Shown: positions 40,268 through 54,417 of the stretch, in pieces | Position numbering within the stretch: the stretch's first letter is position 1 | How the letters are laid out: every line of letters begins with the position of its first letter | Assembly: GCF_015163075.1 (NCBI RefSeq) | Contig: NZ_JADDXU010000004.1 | Coordinates: 1 to 64,000, forward strand | DNA length: 64,000 bases | DNA from: Streptomyces justiciae | Lineage (GTDB): Bacteria > Actinomycetota > Actinomycetes > Streptomycetales > Streptomycetaceae | Direction: 5' to 3' | Position numbers and translations under genes: made by a program | The notes under the pieces: generated by a model | Database searches by the model: none | Told to the model about the DNA's origin: nothing | What the model saw: only the letters and a program-made list of their open reading frames with translations

Positions 40268-42469
40268 TCACACGGGCGTCAGCCACACCGTGGCGAGCGG
40301 CGGCAGCGTGAGCGCGACGACACCGTCCTCCGGCTTGACCGGATCGGACGTGCCGACCCCGCTCCCGCCGTAGCGCCCGGCGTCCGTGTTGAGGACCTCC
40401 CGCCAGGCGGGGACGTCGCCGGGGACGCCGAGCCGGTAGTCGTGCCGGACGACGGGGGAGAAGTTGGACACGGCGAGGAGCGGGTTGCCGTGGGCGTCGT
40501 AGCGCAGGAACGCGAAGACGTTGTCGTCCGCCGCGTCACCGGCGACCCACTGGAAGCCGCCCGGGGTGGTGTCGCGCTGCCAGAGGGCCGGGGTGTGACG
40601 GTAGAGGCCGTTGAGGTCACGGACCAGGTCCCGGACGCCCCGGTGATCGGCTTCGGCACCGTAGTCGGGATCGAGCAGCCACCAGTCGGGGCCGTCGGGC
40701 TCGGACCACTCCGCGCCCTGGGCGAACTCCTGCCCCATGAAGAGCAGTTGCTTGCCGGGATGGGCCCACATGAAACCGAGGTAGGCGCGGTGGTTGGCGC
40801 GCTGCTGCCACCAGTCGCCGGGCATCTTCGACACCAGGGACTGCTTGCCGTGCACCACCTCGTCGTGGGAGATCGGCAGCACGTAGTTCTCGCTGTACGC
40901 GTACACCATCGAGAACGTCATCTCGTGGTGGTGGTACTTGCGGTGCACCGGCTCGTGCTGGATGTAGCCGAGCGAGTCGTGCATCCAGCCCATGTTCCAC
41001 TTCAGCCTGAAGCCCAGCCCGCCGCTCTCGGTCGGCCGGGTCACCCCGTCCCAGGCGGTGGACTCCTCGGCGATGGTCATGACCCCCGGCACCCGCCGGT
41101 ACACGGTCGCGTTCATCTCCTGAAGGAACGCCATCGCGTCCAGGTCCTCCCGGCCGCCGAACACATTGGGCGCCCACTGTCCGGAGTCCCGGGAGTAGTC
41201 GAGGTAGAGCATCGAGGCGACCGCGTCCACGCGCAGCCCGTCGATGTGGAACTCCTCGCACCAGTACACGGCGTTGGCGACGAGGAAGTTGCGCACCTCG
41301 ACGCGCCCGTAGTCGAACTCGTACGTCCCCCAGTCCGGATGCTCGGCCCGCCGCCAGTCCCCGGGCTCGTACAGCGGCTCCCCGTCGAAACGGCCCAACG
41401 CCCAGTCGTCCTTGGGGAAATGAGCGGGCACCCAGTCCATGATCACGCCGATGCCCGTCCGGTGCAGGGCGTCGACCAGGTACTTGAAGTCGTCCGGCGA
41501 GCCGAGCCGGGCCGTCGGGGCGTAGAAGCCGGTGACCTGGTAGCCCCAGGAACCGCTGAAGGGGTGATGGGCGACGGGCATCAACTCGACGTGCGTGAAC
41601 CCGAGATCCTTGACGTACGCCGGGAGCTCATCGGCGAGCTGACGGTACGTCAACCCGGGCCGCCAGGACGGCAGATGGACCTCGTACACGGAGAACGGCG
41701 CCTCGTGCACCGGAACATCGCCCCGGTGGGCCATCCACTCGGCGTCGTCCCACTCGTAGTGCGACACCGTGACGATCGACGCGGTGTCCGGCGGGACCTC
41801 GGCGCGCCGGGCCATCGGGTCCGCCTTCAGGAAGCGATGGCCCGACCGGGAGGTGATCTCGAACTTGTACCGCGTGCCCTCCCCGATCCCCGGCAGGAAC
41901 AGCTCCCACACGCCCGCCGCACCGAGCGACCGCATCGGGAACGCCGTCCCGTCCCAGCACGTGAAGTCCCCGGCGACCCGCACACCCTGCGCGTTCGGCG
42001 CCCACACCGTGAACCGGGTGCCGGTCACGCCCTGGTGGGTCATCGGCTCCGCGCCGAGAGCCTTCCACAGCTCCTCGTGGCGGCCCTCACGGATGAGGTG
42101 CAGATCGGTGTCGCCGAGGGCGGGCAGGAAGCGGTACGGGTCGTGGACCTCGTGCTCGTCCTCCTCGTACGCCACCAGCAGGGTGTACGAGGGGATGGCC
42201 GCCAGCGGGAGGACGCCGGTGAAGAGGCCGTCGCCCTCGGAGACGAGCCGGCTGCGCTTCCCGTCGACGACCACGCTCACCGCGCGCGCGAAGGGACGCA
42301 GGGCACGGAAGACGATCCCGCCGGGCACCGGATGGGCGCCCAGCAGGGCGTGCGGGTCGTGGTGGGCGCCCGCCAGCAGCCGGGCGCGGTCGCCGGGGTC
42401 CAGGGCGGGTGCGGCACGGCAGGGGACCGGGCCGCCCGCCTCGGGGGGTGAGGTGTCACGCAGGGCCAT
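40268..42469 (-). CDS. glgB: 1,4-alpha-glucan branching enzyme GlgB
   Basis: 733 residues: N-terminal CBM48-like modules (residues ~20-230), GH13 barrel and C-terminal beta domain. Catalytic blocks: [17 protein letters not shown] (nucleophile Asp), [11 protein letters not shown] (acid/base Glu), [10 protein letters not shown] (third acid, SHDE). It forms alpha-1,6 branches on the linear glucan made by GlgE. ATG 42469 with GGGGAGG upstream, four bases after the maltokinase stop: a tight operon glgE-treS-mak-glgB. Confidence 0.96.
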   Translation of the reverse strand: MALRDTSPPEAGGPVPCRAAPALDPGDRARLLAGAHHDPHALLGAHPVPGGIVFRALRPFARAVSVVVDGKRSRLVSEGDGLFTGVLPLAAIPSYTLLVAYEEDEHEVHDPYRFLPALGDTDLHLIREGRHEELWKALGAEPMTHQGVTGTRFTVWAPNAQGVRVAGDFTCWDGTAFPMRSLGAAGVWELFLPGIGEGTRYKFEITSRSGHRFLKADPMARRAEVPPDTASIVTVSHYEWDDAEWMAHRGDVPVHEAPFSVYEVHLPSWRPGLTYRQLADELPAYVKDLGFTHVELMPVAHHPFSGSWGYQVTGFYAPTARLGSPDDFKYLVDALHRTGIGVIMDWVPAHFPKDDWALGRFDGEPLYEPGDWRRAEHPDWGTYEFDYGRVEVRNFLVANAVYWCEEFHIDGLRVDAVASMLYLDYSRDSGQWAPNVFGGREDLDAMAFLQEMNATVYRRVPGVMTIAEESTAWDGVTRPTESGGLGFRLKWNMGWMHDSLGYIQHEPVHRKYHHHEMTFSMVYAYSENYVLPISHDEVVHGKQSLVSKMPGDWWQQRANHRAYLGFMWAHPGKQLLFMGQEFAQGAEWSEPDGPDWWLLDPDYGAEADHRGVRDLVRDLNGLYRHTPALWQRDTTPGGFQWVAGDAADDNVFAFLRYDAHGNPLLAVSNFSPVVRHDYRLGVPGDVPAWREVLNTDAGRYGGSGVGTSDPVKPEDGVVALTLPPLATVWLTPV

Positions 42470-42473
42470 GGCT

Positions 42474-43859
42474 TCAGCCTCCCCTTACGGCGAGTCGCTC
42501 GATCGCCGCCATCGGTACCGGGAGCCAGTCCGGACGGTGTCTGGCCTCGTACAGGACTTCGTACACGGCTCGGTCCGTCTCGTAGGCGCGGAGCAGACCG
42601 TGTTTCTTGCGGGGGTCCCAGCCGGCCCGGGCGGCGTAGCCGGCGCAGAAGGCCTCCCGGCAGCGGCGCGCCCACTCCGGGCGCCAGGGGCGGCGCTGCC
42701 GGGCGGCGTAGTCGAAGGAGCGCAGCATGCCGGCGATGTCCCGGACCGGGGAGTGCGGACTGCGGCGCTCGGTGAGCGGTCGGGACGGCTCGCCCTCGAA
42801 GTCGATGACGAACCACTCGCGCCCCGCCCGCAGCACCTGACCCAGATGCAGATCGCCGTGGATGCGCTGCGCGGGCGGCCCGGCGTCGCAGGCCTCCAGG
42901 GCGGCGAACGCCGTCCGCAGTCGCGGCACGAAGGGCTGGAGCGCGGGGACGCAGTGCGCGGCGGACGTCAGCCGCTCGGTCATCGCGGCCGCCGTGCGGC
43001 TGTTCTGGTCGCAGGCGGGCCCGTCGGCCGCGACGGCCTCGACGGGAAACGCCGCGGCGAGGGCGAGATGGACGTCCGCCATGGCCTGGCCCAGCTCGCG
43101 GGCCTGCGCCGTGAAGTCGTCGCCGCGCGCCAGCGCCTCCAGCGCCAGGGTCCAGCCGTCGGAGGCGTCGGGCAGGAACGGCTGGAGCACCCCGAGCGTG
43201 GCCTCGTACGGATGCGTCGTCCGGAACCAGGCCACGGGCGCGGGCACCCGACGGCAGCCCTGCCCGGCCAGCGCGCCCGGTACCTCCAGATCGGGGTTGA
43301 TGCCGGGCTGGACGCGCCGGAAGAGCTTCAGGATGAACGCGTCGCCGTACACCAGCGAGGAGTTCGACTGCTCGGCGTCCAGCACCCGCGGCACCAGCCC
43401 GGTCGGCACGGACACCGCCGGGTCGGCCTCGAAGCGCAGCGGGCCCGCCGTGCCCGGATGCCGCAGCCGTTCCAGGAGCAGCTGCGCCGAACGCGGGTCC
43501 TGCAACGCGTCGAACACCGTCAGCCCGGCCAGCGGCCCGGACTCCGCCCGCCCGATCAGCGCCCGGCCGAGCCGCGGCGACAGATGCTTCCGGACGCCGA
43601 GCAGCAGCTGGTAGCAGTCCCCGGACACCGCCGTGGTGCCGCCGGGGGCGGGGACGGGCGTGTGCCCGGTGCGGACCAGCAGATGCAGACAGCCCGGGAA
43701 CAGCTCCGTCAGGGACAGCAGTGCCAGGTCCGTGACAGGCCGGTCCTTGCCCGCGAACCAGCGCTGCCGGGGCAGCCACTCGCGCAGCAGCCCGGCCAGC
43801 GAGGCCATGGGCCCCACGACGGTCGTGTCGCTCGGGCTCGGGAATGCGGTCTTCGGCAT
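42474..43859 (-). CDS. mak: Maltokinase (Pep2/Mak)
   Basis: 461 residues from ATG 43859 (AAAGGA nine bases upstream); an in-frame TTG at 43889 touching the treS stop is less convincing. Kinase features: [10 protein letters not shown] start typical of Pep2, N-lobe [13 protein letters not shown], catalytic loop [12 protein letters not shown] and metal-binding VIDFEGEP. It phosphorylates maltose to alpha-maltose-1-phosphate using ATP, the donor for GlgE. Between treS and glgB, a conserved actinobacterial arrangement; in some genomes treS and mak are fused. Confidence 0.94.
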   Translation of the reverse strand: MPKTAFPSPSDTTVVGPMASLAGLLREWLPRQRWFAGKDRPVTDLALLSLTELFPGCLHLLVRTGHTPVPAPGGTTAVSGDCYQLLLGVRKHLSPRLGRALIGRAESGPLAGLTVFDALQDPRSAQLLLERLRHPGTAGPLRFEADPAVSVPTGLVPRVLDAEQSNSSLVYGDAFILKLFRRVQPGINPDLEVPGALAGQGCRRVPAPVAWFRTTHPYEATLGVLQPFLPDASDGWTLALEALARGDDFTAQARELGQAMADVHLALAAAFPVEAVAADGPACDQNSRTAAAMTERLTSAAHCVPALQPFVPRLRTAFAALEACDAGPPAQRIHGDLHLGQVLRAGREWFVIDFEGEPSRPLTERRSPHSPVRDIAGMLRSFDYAARQRRPWRPEWARRCREAFCAGYAARAGWDPRKKHGLLRAYETDRAVYEVLYEARHRPDWLPVPMAAIERLAVRGG

Positions 43860-43885
43860 GGTGACGCGTCCTTTCGTCGGCACGC

Positions 43886-45600
<1,715 letters not shown>

Positions 45601-45604
<4 letters not shown>

Positions 45605-47580
45605 GACGCGCTGGACCCTCCGCTCTGCGGTGCCGACGGCTGGACATGGAGCACGTGCGCGGGTGCCCGGCCGGGGTCCAGGCGCACATAGTTGCTCCTG
45701 CCCCACTGGTAGGTCTCACCCGTCAGTTCGTCGTGCACCGACATGGATGCGTTCCCGTCCAGGCCGAGTTGCCGCATGTCCAACGAGACCGTGGCCTCCT
45801 GGGTGTGGTGAGGGTCGAGGTTGGCGACCACCAGCACCGTGTCCGAGCCGGTGCGCTTGCTGTACGCGATGACGGCGTCGTTGTCGGTGGTGTGGAAGCG
45901 GATGTTCCTGAGGCGGTGGAGCGCCGGGTGGTGGCGCCTGACCTCGTTCAGCTGGGTGATGAGGGGGGCGATGGTGTCGGCTGTCCCCCAGTCGCGGGGG
46001 CGGAGTTGGTATTTCTCCGAGTTCAGGTATTCCTCGCTGCCCTCGCGCAGGGGGGTGTTCTCGCAGAGTTCGTAGCCGCTGTAGATGCCCCAGGTGGGGG
46101 AGAGGGTGGCGGCCAGGACGGCGCGGACCTCGAAGGCGGGCCGGCCGCCGTGCTGGAGGTAGGCGTGCAGGATGTCGGGGGTGTTGGCGAAGAAGTTGGG
46201 CCGCATGTAGGCGGCCGCCTCCCCCGACAGCTCGGTCAGGTACTCGGTGAGCTCCTGCTTGGTGTTGCGCCAGGTGAAGTACGTGTAGGACTGCTGGAAG
46301 CCGATCTGGCCGAGGGTGTGCATCATCGCCGGGCGGGTGAAGGCTTCGGCCAGGAAGATCACGTCGGGGTCGGTGGCGTTGATGTCCGCGATCACCCGCT
46401 GCCAGAAGACGACCGGTTTGGTGTGCGGGTTGTCGACGCGGAAGATCCGCACTCCGTGGTCCATCCAGTGCCGCAGCACCCGTAGCGTTTCGGCGATCAG
46501 GCCGTCGAGGTCGGCGTCGAAGGCGATGGGGTAGATGTCCTGGTACTTCTTCGGCGGATTCTCCGCATAGGCGATGGTGCCGTCCGGGCGGTGGTGGAAC
46601 CACTCGGGATGCTTCTGCACCCAGGGATGGTCCGGGGAGCACTGCAACGCGAAGTCGAGCGCGACCTCCAGACCGTGCTTCTCCGCTTCCTGGATGAAGT
46701 AGTCGAAGTCCTCGATCGTGCCCAGGTCCGGGTGGATGGCGTCGTGGCCGCCCTCGGGGGAGCCGATCGCCCACGGCACCCCGACATCGTCCGGGCCGGC
46801 CGACAGCGTGTTGTTCGGCCCCTTGCGGAACGTCGTCCCGATCGGGTGGATCGGCGGCAGGTAGACGACGTCGAAGCCCATCGCGGCGATCGCCGGCAGC
46901 CGGCGCGCTGCCGTGCGGAAGGTGCCGTGCGGCCGCTCCGGGGTGCCCTCGGAGCGGGGGAAGAACTCGTACCAGGACCCGTACAGCGCCCGCTCCCGCT
47001 CCACCAGCAGCGGCAGCGGTTCGGAGGCGGTGACGAACTCCCGCAGCGGGTGCGCGGCCAGCACCGCGTCCACCTCCGGCGTCAACGCCGCCCCCAACCG
47101 GGCCGAGACGCTCAGCGAGTCGTCGCGCAGGGCGTCCGCCGCGGCCAGCACCAGCGCCTGCCCGGCGGCCTCGGGCACCCCGGCGGCCGCCCTCTCGTAG
47201 AGGTCGCCACCCTCCTCCAGTACGAGGCCGACGTCGAGACCGGCGGGGATCTTGATGCCGGCGTGACGGCGCCAGGTGGCGATCGGGTCGCCCCAGGCCT
47301 CGACGTGGAAGGTCCAGCGACCCACCGAGCCGGGAGTGACGTCGGCGCCCCAGCGGTCGGTGCCGGGGGCGAGTTCACGCATCGGCGTCCACGGGCCCGG
47401 ACGGCCCTCGGGGTCGGTGAGGACGACGCTCGCGGCGACCGCGTCATGGCCCTCGCGGAACACCGTGGCAGTCACCTGGAAGGTCTCTCCCTCGACCGCC
47501 TTGGCCGGGCTGCGGCCGCCGTCGACGGCAGGCCGGACGTCCCGTACCGGGATACGGCCGATGGTCTCGCTCGCACTCAT
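45601..47580 (-). CDS. glgE: Alpha-1,4-glucan:maltose-1-phosphate maltosyltransferase GlgE
   Basis: 659 residues from ATG 47580 (GGAGG eight bases upstream). GH13_3 blocks: [14 protein letters not shown] with the nucleophile Asp near residue 383, [11 protein letters not shown] with the acid/base Glu, and [10 protein letters not shown] with the third acidic residue. It extends alpha-1,4-glucan by two glucose units from maltose-1-phosphate. It is first of four overlapping or abutting genes making the TreS-Mak-GlgE-GlgB route from trehalose to glucan. A DUF5133 gene lies 73 bases upstream on the same strand. Confidence 0.95.
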
Positions 47581-47653
47581 GGGTCTCGCCTCCGCCGTGC
47601 CGAGGGCCGGGCCATGTGGCCCGGCCGGGGTTCCAAGCTGCGCCGGAAGGGAT

Positions 47654-47953
47654 CTACCTCCCCGCGGGAGAACGGGTGAGCTCCACCGGCGGCCCCCGGT
47701 GCACCGGGGCGGTGGCACAGAGCTGCGCCTCCTGCTCCTGGAGGTAGGTCACGACGCCCATCCGCAGATAGCGTTCGGCGGCGTCGGCGGCCTCCCGGGC
47801 GCAGCGCTTCCCCATGAGCACGCAGAGGGTGTAGCCCGAGTCCTCGAAGGTGGCCCGGACCGTGCGGTCGGCGGGGGAGGCGAGCATCACGCGCTCCCAG
47901 GCCCGGTACCGCCGCAGTTGCCGGGCGACTTCGGCCTTGGCCGGTAGCAGCAT
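47654..47953 (-). CDS. DUF5133 small protein
   Basis: 99 residues from ATG 47953 (a GTG at 47965 is in frame but its SD is too close). It is the streptomycete DUF5133 type: MLLPAKAEVARQLRRYRAWE, then DSGYTLCVLMGKRCAREAADAAERYL. Predicted helical, soluble, with a C-terminal Gly/Pro/Arg tail. Function unknown. Being upstream of glgE on the same strand, it may lead the glucan operon. Confidence 0.75.
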   Translation of the reverse strand: MLLPAKAEVARQLRRYRAWERVMLASPADRTVRATFEDSGYTLCVLMGKRCAREAADAAERYLRMGVVTYLQEQEAQLCATAPVHRGPPVELTRSPAGR

Positions 47954-48201
47954 GGCGCGGTTCACCTTCCGTGGGGAGTTTCACTCATGGTGCACGTGTG
48001 ACGACGCAGCGTCTTGTTGGATCTTCAACCATCGCTCAGTGAGCGGCGATCGGGCGGTTGATCTGCTCGTGTTGCACGAATGGCGTAGCGCCCGCACGCT
48101 TGAGGTCACTCAGGAGCGATCACTGCTCACGCTGCGCGTTCGGGGCTCGTCCCGCAGGGGCGAGGTGAAGGCGGAGCTTCGCCGGTGAGGAGCGAAAGAA
48201 G
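47954..48201. promoter_or_regulatory. 248-base divergent control region of the glucan genes
   Basis: This gap separates the DUF5133-glgE side from the regulator-glgX side, so it must hold promoters for both. It contains a perfect 13-base palindrome CGCTCAGTGAGCG at 48033-48045. Toward the right gene two partial BldD-like half sites occur (TCACTCAG and TCACGCTG, around 48107-48130), each right only in its left half. SD GGAG nine bases before ATG 48202. Confidence 0.45.
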
Positions 48202-48683
48202 ATGAAGACCGCAGTGCCCTGCTACTACCACCTCGACGTGGAAGTCACCCCGGAACGGGTCGGCCAGGTCAAGCGCATTCTGGCCGCTCATCTCCGGTAC
48301 TGGGATCTCGACACCCTCGTCGAGCCCGTCTGTCGCGGTGCCGGATTGCTGCTGAAGGCCATCGACGAGCACGCGACCGACAAGGAGACGTCGATCGAGA
48401 TGTGGTGGAACGGCCAGCACCTGATCACCGCGATCGGTGACAACGACCGCGATCTGCGCCCCGACCAGGACCTCCGCGGCTGCCTGGCACACATCGCCGC
48501 GATGAGCGACGGATGGGGCTGCTGCGCCACCGAGACCGGCAGCAAGGTCATCTGGTTCTCGCAGCGCGCCCGCGCCGGCGAGCGTGTCCCGCTGGTGCCG
48601 ACGGCCCCCGCGCCGAGCCTGCGCGAGGTGCTCCAGGTGCCCCGCGAGGAACCGGTCGTGGGCGGCGTCCTGGAGGACGCCCG

Positions 48684-48687
<4 letters not shown>
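48202..48687 (+). CDS. Degenerate RsbW/GHKL-like protein coupled to glgX
   Basis: 161 residues. The layout follows RsbW-type ATPases: [21 protein letters not shown] at the start, a helix in the N-box position, a D-box-like [12 protein letters not shown] and a G-box-like [19 protein letters not shown]. However, the N box reads [13 protein letters not shown], with Lys and Asp where the ATP-binding Asn is expected, so nucleotide binding may be lost or altered. GTGA overlap with glgX ties it to glycogen debranching. A regulatory or binding role in glucan metabolism is an inference; I know no experimental function. Confidence 0.75.
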
Positions 48688-50808
<2,121 letters not shown>

Positions 50809-50837
<29 letters not shown>

Positions 50838-51612
50838 ACTGGGCGCCGTCGGGGTCGCGCAGCACCGCCTCGTCGCCGCTCTTGGACAGCACGCTGCCGC
50901 CGTGGATCTCCGCGGCGCGGGTGCAGGCGGAGACGTCCGACACGGCGAAGTGCACCTGCCAGTGCGGGCGGATGGTGGGGTCGGGTGCCGCGCCCAGCGC
51001 ACCCGACTCGATCCGCGCCACGATCTCGCCCTGGCTGCGCAGCACGACCTCGCCTCCCTCGTAGTTGACCTCGCAGCACCCCGGGCGGTCCGAGGCCCAG
51101 TCGAGGATCTCGCCGTAGAAGATCGCGGCGTCGAAGGCGTCGCGGGTGTGCAGTCTGATGAAGGCGGGAGCCGCGCGGCGCCAGCTCTCCCAGTCGGAGA
51201 AGAGCTCGCCCTCCCAGATCCCGAAGGTCGCCCCGTCCCGGTCGGCCAGCAGCGCCGCCCGGCCCGGCGGGAAGGACAGCGGTCCGACCGCGGCCGTGCC
51301 GCCCCGCTCCTGGGCCCGGGCCACGGCCTCGTCAGCGCTGGCCACCGCGAAGTACGGCGTCCAGGCGACGGCCATCTGCCACATCGCGGCGACCGCGGCG
51401 ATCCCCGCCACCGGTGTGTCGTCCACCACCGCCATCCGGAACCGGTCGCCGAGCCTGGCCGGCCGCCACTCCCAGCCCAGCACGGCGGTGTAGAAGCCCT
51501 CGGTGGTCTCCAGGTCGCGGCTGGTCAGGCTCACCCAGCAGGGTGCGCCGAACACGGAGTGCGTGGAGACGACATTCGTCGTGCCGTGGGGGAGTTTCAT
51601 GTCGTGATTCAT
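50809..51612 (-). CDS. Two-domain VOC-family protein
   Basis: 267 residues from ATG 51612 (an ATG four codons later is an alternative). Two vicinal-oxygen-chelate repeats: [20 protein letters not shown]...GWEW in the first half, and [22 protein letters not shown] then [10 protein letters not shown]...[12 protein letters not shown] in the second. It resembles glyoxalase-like and antibiotic-hydroxylase-associated (CFP30-like) proteins. Substrate unknown. Its end overlaps glgX on the other strand; it is divergent from the ANTAR gene. Confidence 0.85.
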
Positions 51613-51772
51613 GGCAGTCGCGTCCTGGTCTCGCCGGCCGGGCAGCCACCGGTCTGTCTTCCAGTGTCCAACCGGAACTGTGCCGGGCGCCTGTCGAGTA
51701 CCCCCGCGGCGCGCCCGAAACGACATCGCGGGCCCAGTGGCATTGCGCCGGTCGAGTGAGCAGGATGGAGGC

Positions 51773-52105
51773 GTGACCCCCGCATCGAGCGACCCTTCCG
51801 ACGAGGCCGGCCGCATCTTCGAGCTGCAGGAGGAGGTCGAGCAGCTGAAGGAGGCCGTCGCCTCGCACGCCGTCGTGGACCAGGCGATCGGGATGATGGT
51901 GGCGCTCGGCCGGGTCACGCCGGACGAGGGCTGGGAGGTCCTGAAGGAAGTGTCCCAGCGGACGAACATCAAGCTCCGCAATGTCGCCGACTTCATCCTG
52001 ATCTGGGGCCGGGACGGGCGGATGCCCCCGGAGATCCGCGTCGAGCTGGAGGCCGCTCTCGACCGGCACGGCCCGACACAGATCCCCGAGGCCCCCTCGG
52101 AGTGA
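51773..52105 (+). CDS. ANTAR-domain protein (RNA-binding antitermination type)
   Basis: 110 residues. A short coiled stretch (IFELQEEVEQLKEAVASHAV) leads into an ANTAR three-helix domain: VDQAIGMMVALGRVTPDEGWEVLKEVSQRTNIKLRNVADFI as a landmark for residues ~37-78. No PAS, GAF or receiver domain is attached, so sensing must come from a partner. ANTAR proteins bind dual hairpins in leader RNAs. GTG start at 51773 with AGGA upstream. Converges with the second SigB-like gene, four bases apart. Confidence 0.88.
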   Translation: MTPASSDPSDEAGRIFELQEEVEQLKEAVASHAVVDQAIGMMVALGRVTPDEGWEVLKEVSQRTNIKLRNVADFILIWGRDGRMPPEIRVELEAALDRHGPTQIPEAPSE

Positions 52106-52109
52106 CCGC

Positions 52110-52901
52110 TCAGCGCGCCTCCGCCTCCAGTTCCGTGCGCAGTCTGGCGAAGCAGGCGCTGAGCAGCCGGGAGACGTGCATCTGCGAGATGCCGAGCTGC
52201 TGCGCGATGCTGCTCTGGGTCATCCCCTGGAAGAAGCGCAGGTAGAGGATGGTCTGCTCGCGCTCCGGCAGGGCCAGGAGGCAGGGCGCGACGGACACCC
52301 GGTCGACGACCACGTCGTAGCCGGGGTCGGGGCCGCCGATGGCGTCGCCCAGGGCGTAGCCGTCGGTGCCGGGCATCTCCGCCTCCAGTGACAGCGCGGA
52401 GTAGCACTCCAGCGCCTCCATCCCGGTGCGCACCTCGTCCTCGGTCAGCTGGGCGTGCTCGGCGATCTCGGGGACGGTCGGGACGCGTCCCGGGATCGTC
52501 TGCGCCAGCTCCTTCGCGGAGCGGCGGACACGGTTGCGCAGGTCCTGGACCCGACGCGGCACGTGCAGCGTCCACATGTGGTCGCGGAAGTGCCGTTTGA
52601 TCTCGCCGGTGACGGTCGGGACGGCGTACGCCTCGAAGGCGTGGCCGCGCTCGGGGTCGTAGTGGTCGACGGCCTTGACCAGTCCGAGGGCGGCGACCTG
52701 GTACAGGTCCTCCAGGGATTCACCGCGCCCCTTGAAGCGGACGGCGATGCGCTCGGCCATGGGCAGCCAGAGCCGGATCAGCTCGTCGCGCAGGGCTTGG
52801 CGCTCGGGGCCGTCGGGCAGTTCGTGCAGGCGGACGAAATCGTCGGTGGTGTCGGGGGCGTCGTCATGCGGGTGCGGCTTCGTCCTGCTCGTGACAGGCA
52901 T
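52110..52901 (-). CDS. SigB/SigF-family RNA polymerase sigma factor (second copy)
   Basis: 263 residues from ATG 52901, preceded by GAGGAGG at eight bases. Same regions as the copy at 30626: LPMAERIAVRFKGRGESLED, QVAALGLVKAVDHYDPERGH, FRDHMWTLHVPRRVQDLR and SIAQQLGISQMHVSRLLSAC. An alternative in-frame start at ATG 53003, with its own GGAGG, would add 34 residues (MGAALRPRR, then PPPVVRTAFLP). That extension matches the separate upstream ORF of the first copy. No anti-sigma gene is adjacent. Confidence 0.94.
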   Translation of the reverse strand: MPVTSRTKPHPHDDAPDTTDDFVRLHELPDGPERQALRDELIRLWLPMAERIAVRFKGRGESLEDLYQVAALGLVKAVDHYDPERGHAFEAYAVPTVTGEIKRHFRDHMWTLHVPRRVQDLRNRVRRSAKELAQTIPGRVPTVPEIAEHAQLTEDEVRTGMEALECYSALSLEAEMPGTDGYALGDAIGGPDPGYDVVVDRVSVAPCLLALPEREQTILYLRFFQGMTQSSIAQQLGISQMHVSRLLSACFARLRTELEAEAR

Positions 52902-53003
52902 CGTGCGCACCTCCTCAGCGGGTGCCGGCTGGGACAGAACCCATGGGAGGAAGGCTGTACGGACGACAGGCGGAGGACGCCGGGGCCGAAGAGCGGCTCC
53001 CAT
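52902..53003 (-). other. In-frame leader/extension of the second sigma gene
   Basis: From ATG 53003 (GGAGG eight bases before) the frame runs 34 codons straight into the sigma start at 52901. Its first residues parallel the 23-aa ORF upstream of the other sigma gene (pattern MGA-L-P-PP-VR-A-LP). So in one copy the leader is a separate ORF and here it may be a fused N-terminal extension, or translation may start at both sites. Confidence 0.5.
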
Positions 53004-53037
53004 GGACGTGCCTCCTGTCCGAAGCACATAAATGCGA

Positions 53038-53062
53038 ATTCCCGCTACAAACCGATCCAAAC
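53038..53062 (-). promoter_or_regulatory. Candidate SigB-type promoter of the second sigma gene
   Basis: On the minus strand GTTT (53062-53059), 15 bases, GGGAAT (53043-53038). The GGG lies exactly 40 bases before the leader ATG at 53003, the same as at the first sigma gene. Predicted start near 53031, leaving a ~28-base leader with GGAGG. Confidence 0.55.
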
Positions 53063-53143
53063 AATTTTGCGAGCGCCTATATCGCCTCTGCCTTGACCGT
53101 CTCTTGGGTTCATTACCTCTGCTACAGAGCTAATCTCGGCGGT

Positions 53144-53599
53144 GTGGAGCACGAGACGTTTCCGGAGGAGCTGGCCGACGCGCTCGTCGGGGTCCAGCGG
53201 CTGATCCGGCGCCGGCTGCGCCGGGAGATGCCCGCGCCGCAACTGCGGGGCGCCGAGGTGGAGTTGCTGCGGCTCGTCGTGGCCCGGCCCGGCATCCGCA
53301 TCTCGGACGCCGCCAAGGATCTGTACCTGGCGGGCAATTCCGTGTCGACACTCGTCAACCAGCTGGCCCGGCAGGGCTATCTGGTCCGCGAGACCGACCC
53401 CGCCGACCGGCGGGCGGCCCGGCTGCTGCCGACCCCGGCCGCCGAGGCGCGGCTCGGTGAATGGCGCAGGCGCCGCGCCGACCTCGTACGCCAACAGGTC
53501 GCCAAGCTCGACGAGGCGGACCGGGAGGCGCTGGTCGCGGCTGTCCCGGCCCTGCGGCTGCTGGCCGAGAACCTGCGTGAGGAAGGGGAGGAGCCATGA
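53144..53599 (+). CDS. MarR-family transcriptional regulator
   Basis: 151 residues from GTG 53144. Winged HTH: LRLVVARPGIRISDAAKDLY, then GNSVSTLVNQLARQGYLVRETDPADRRAARLLPT as a landmark (the DxRxxR wing). TAATCT at 53131-53136 lies seven bases before the GTG and there is no Shine-Dalgarno, so it is probably leaderless. It overlaps the ABC ATPase gene (ATGA) and very likely represses the MarR-ABC operon until a drug-like ligand binds. Confidence 0.9.
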   Translation: MEHETFPEELADALVGVQRLIRRRLRREMPAPQLRGAEVELLRLVVARPGIRISDAAKDLYLAGNSVSTLVNQLARQGYLVRETDPADRRAARLLPTPAAEARLGEWRRRRADLVRQQVAKLDEADREALVAAVPALRLLAENLREEGEEP

Positions 53600-54417
53600 C
53601 CCAGGACGCCGTCGCGTGCACCGGGCTCGCGTACGCCTTCGGCGGCACCCGCGCCGTGGACGGACTCGACCTGACCGTGGCCGAGGGCGAGGTCTTCGGA
53701 CTGCTCGGCCCGAACGGTGCCGGGAAGACCACCGCCATCCGCTGCATCACCACCCTGCTGCCGGTACCGGCGGGCATGGTCCGGGTCTTCGGGCACGACA
53801 CCGCCGAGGACCGGATGGCCGTACGACGGCTGCTCGGTTACGTCCCGCAGCAGCTGTCCGCCGACCAGAGCCTCACCGGCCGTGAGAACGTCGCCCTGTT
53901 CGCCCGTGTCTTCGACGTGCCCCGCCGCGAGCGCGCCGCGCGCGTCGGACAGGCCCTCGCCGCCGTCGACCTCACCGACGCCGCCGACCGGCTCGCCAAG
54001 ACCTACTCCGGCGGCATGGTCCGCCGCCTCGAACTCGCCCAGGCCCTGGTCAGCGCGCCCCGGCTGCTGATCCTCGACGAGCCGACCATCGGCCTCGACC
54101 CGATCGCCCGCACCGGCGTGTGGGAACACATCAACGCCGTCCGCGCGGCCACCGGCATGACCGTCCTCGTCACCACCCACTACATGGACGAGGCCGACCA
54201 GTACTGCGACCGCGTCGGCCTCATGCACCACGGCCGCGTCCGCGCGCTCGGCACCCCCGCCGAACTGCGCCAGGGCCTCGCCGCGCGCCGCGGCACGACC
54301 ACCCTGCCCACCCTCGAGGACGTCTTCCGCGAGGTCGCGGGCAGCGGTCTCGACGACGAGTCAGGAGACTTCCGCGATGTCCGAAGCACCCGCCGTACCG
54401 CAGGCCGCGTCGGCTGA
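53596..54417 (+). CDS. ABC transporter ATP-binding protein (DrrA-like exporter)
   Basis: 273 residues. Walker A GLLGPNGAGKTTAIR, Q-loop YVPQQLSADQSLTG, signature TYSGGMVRRLELAQAL, Walker B LLILDEPTIGLDP, H-loop VTTHYMDEADQYCD. The C-terminal tail after residue ~225 matches DrrA-type drug exporters (TTLPTLEDVFREVAG). Coupled to MarR upstream and overlapping the permease by 41 bases. Confidence 0.93.
   Translation: MTQDAVACTGLAYAFGGTRAVDGLDLTVAEGEVFGLLGPNGAGKTTAIRCITTLLPVPAGMVRVFGHDTAEDRMAVRRLLGYVPQQLSADQSLTGRENVALFARVFDVPRRERAARVGQALAAVDLTDAADRLAKTYSGGMVRRLELAQALVSAPRLLILDEPTIGLDPIARTGVWEHINAVRAATGMTVLVTTHYMDEADQYCDRVGLMHHGRVRALGTPAELRQGLAARRGTTTLPTLEDVFREVAGSGLDDESGDFRDVRSTRRTAGRVG

Noticed and set aside
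48098..48135. BldD boxes before the glgX operon
   Set aside because: Two half sites (TCACTCAG, TCACGCTG) match only on the left side; the right halves break the consensus. Not strong enough to call.
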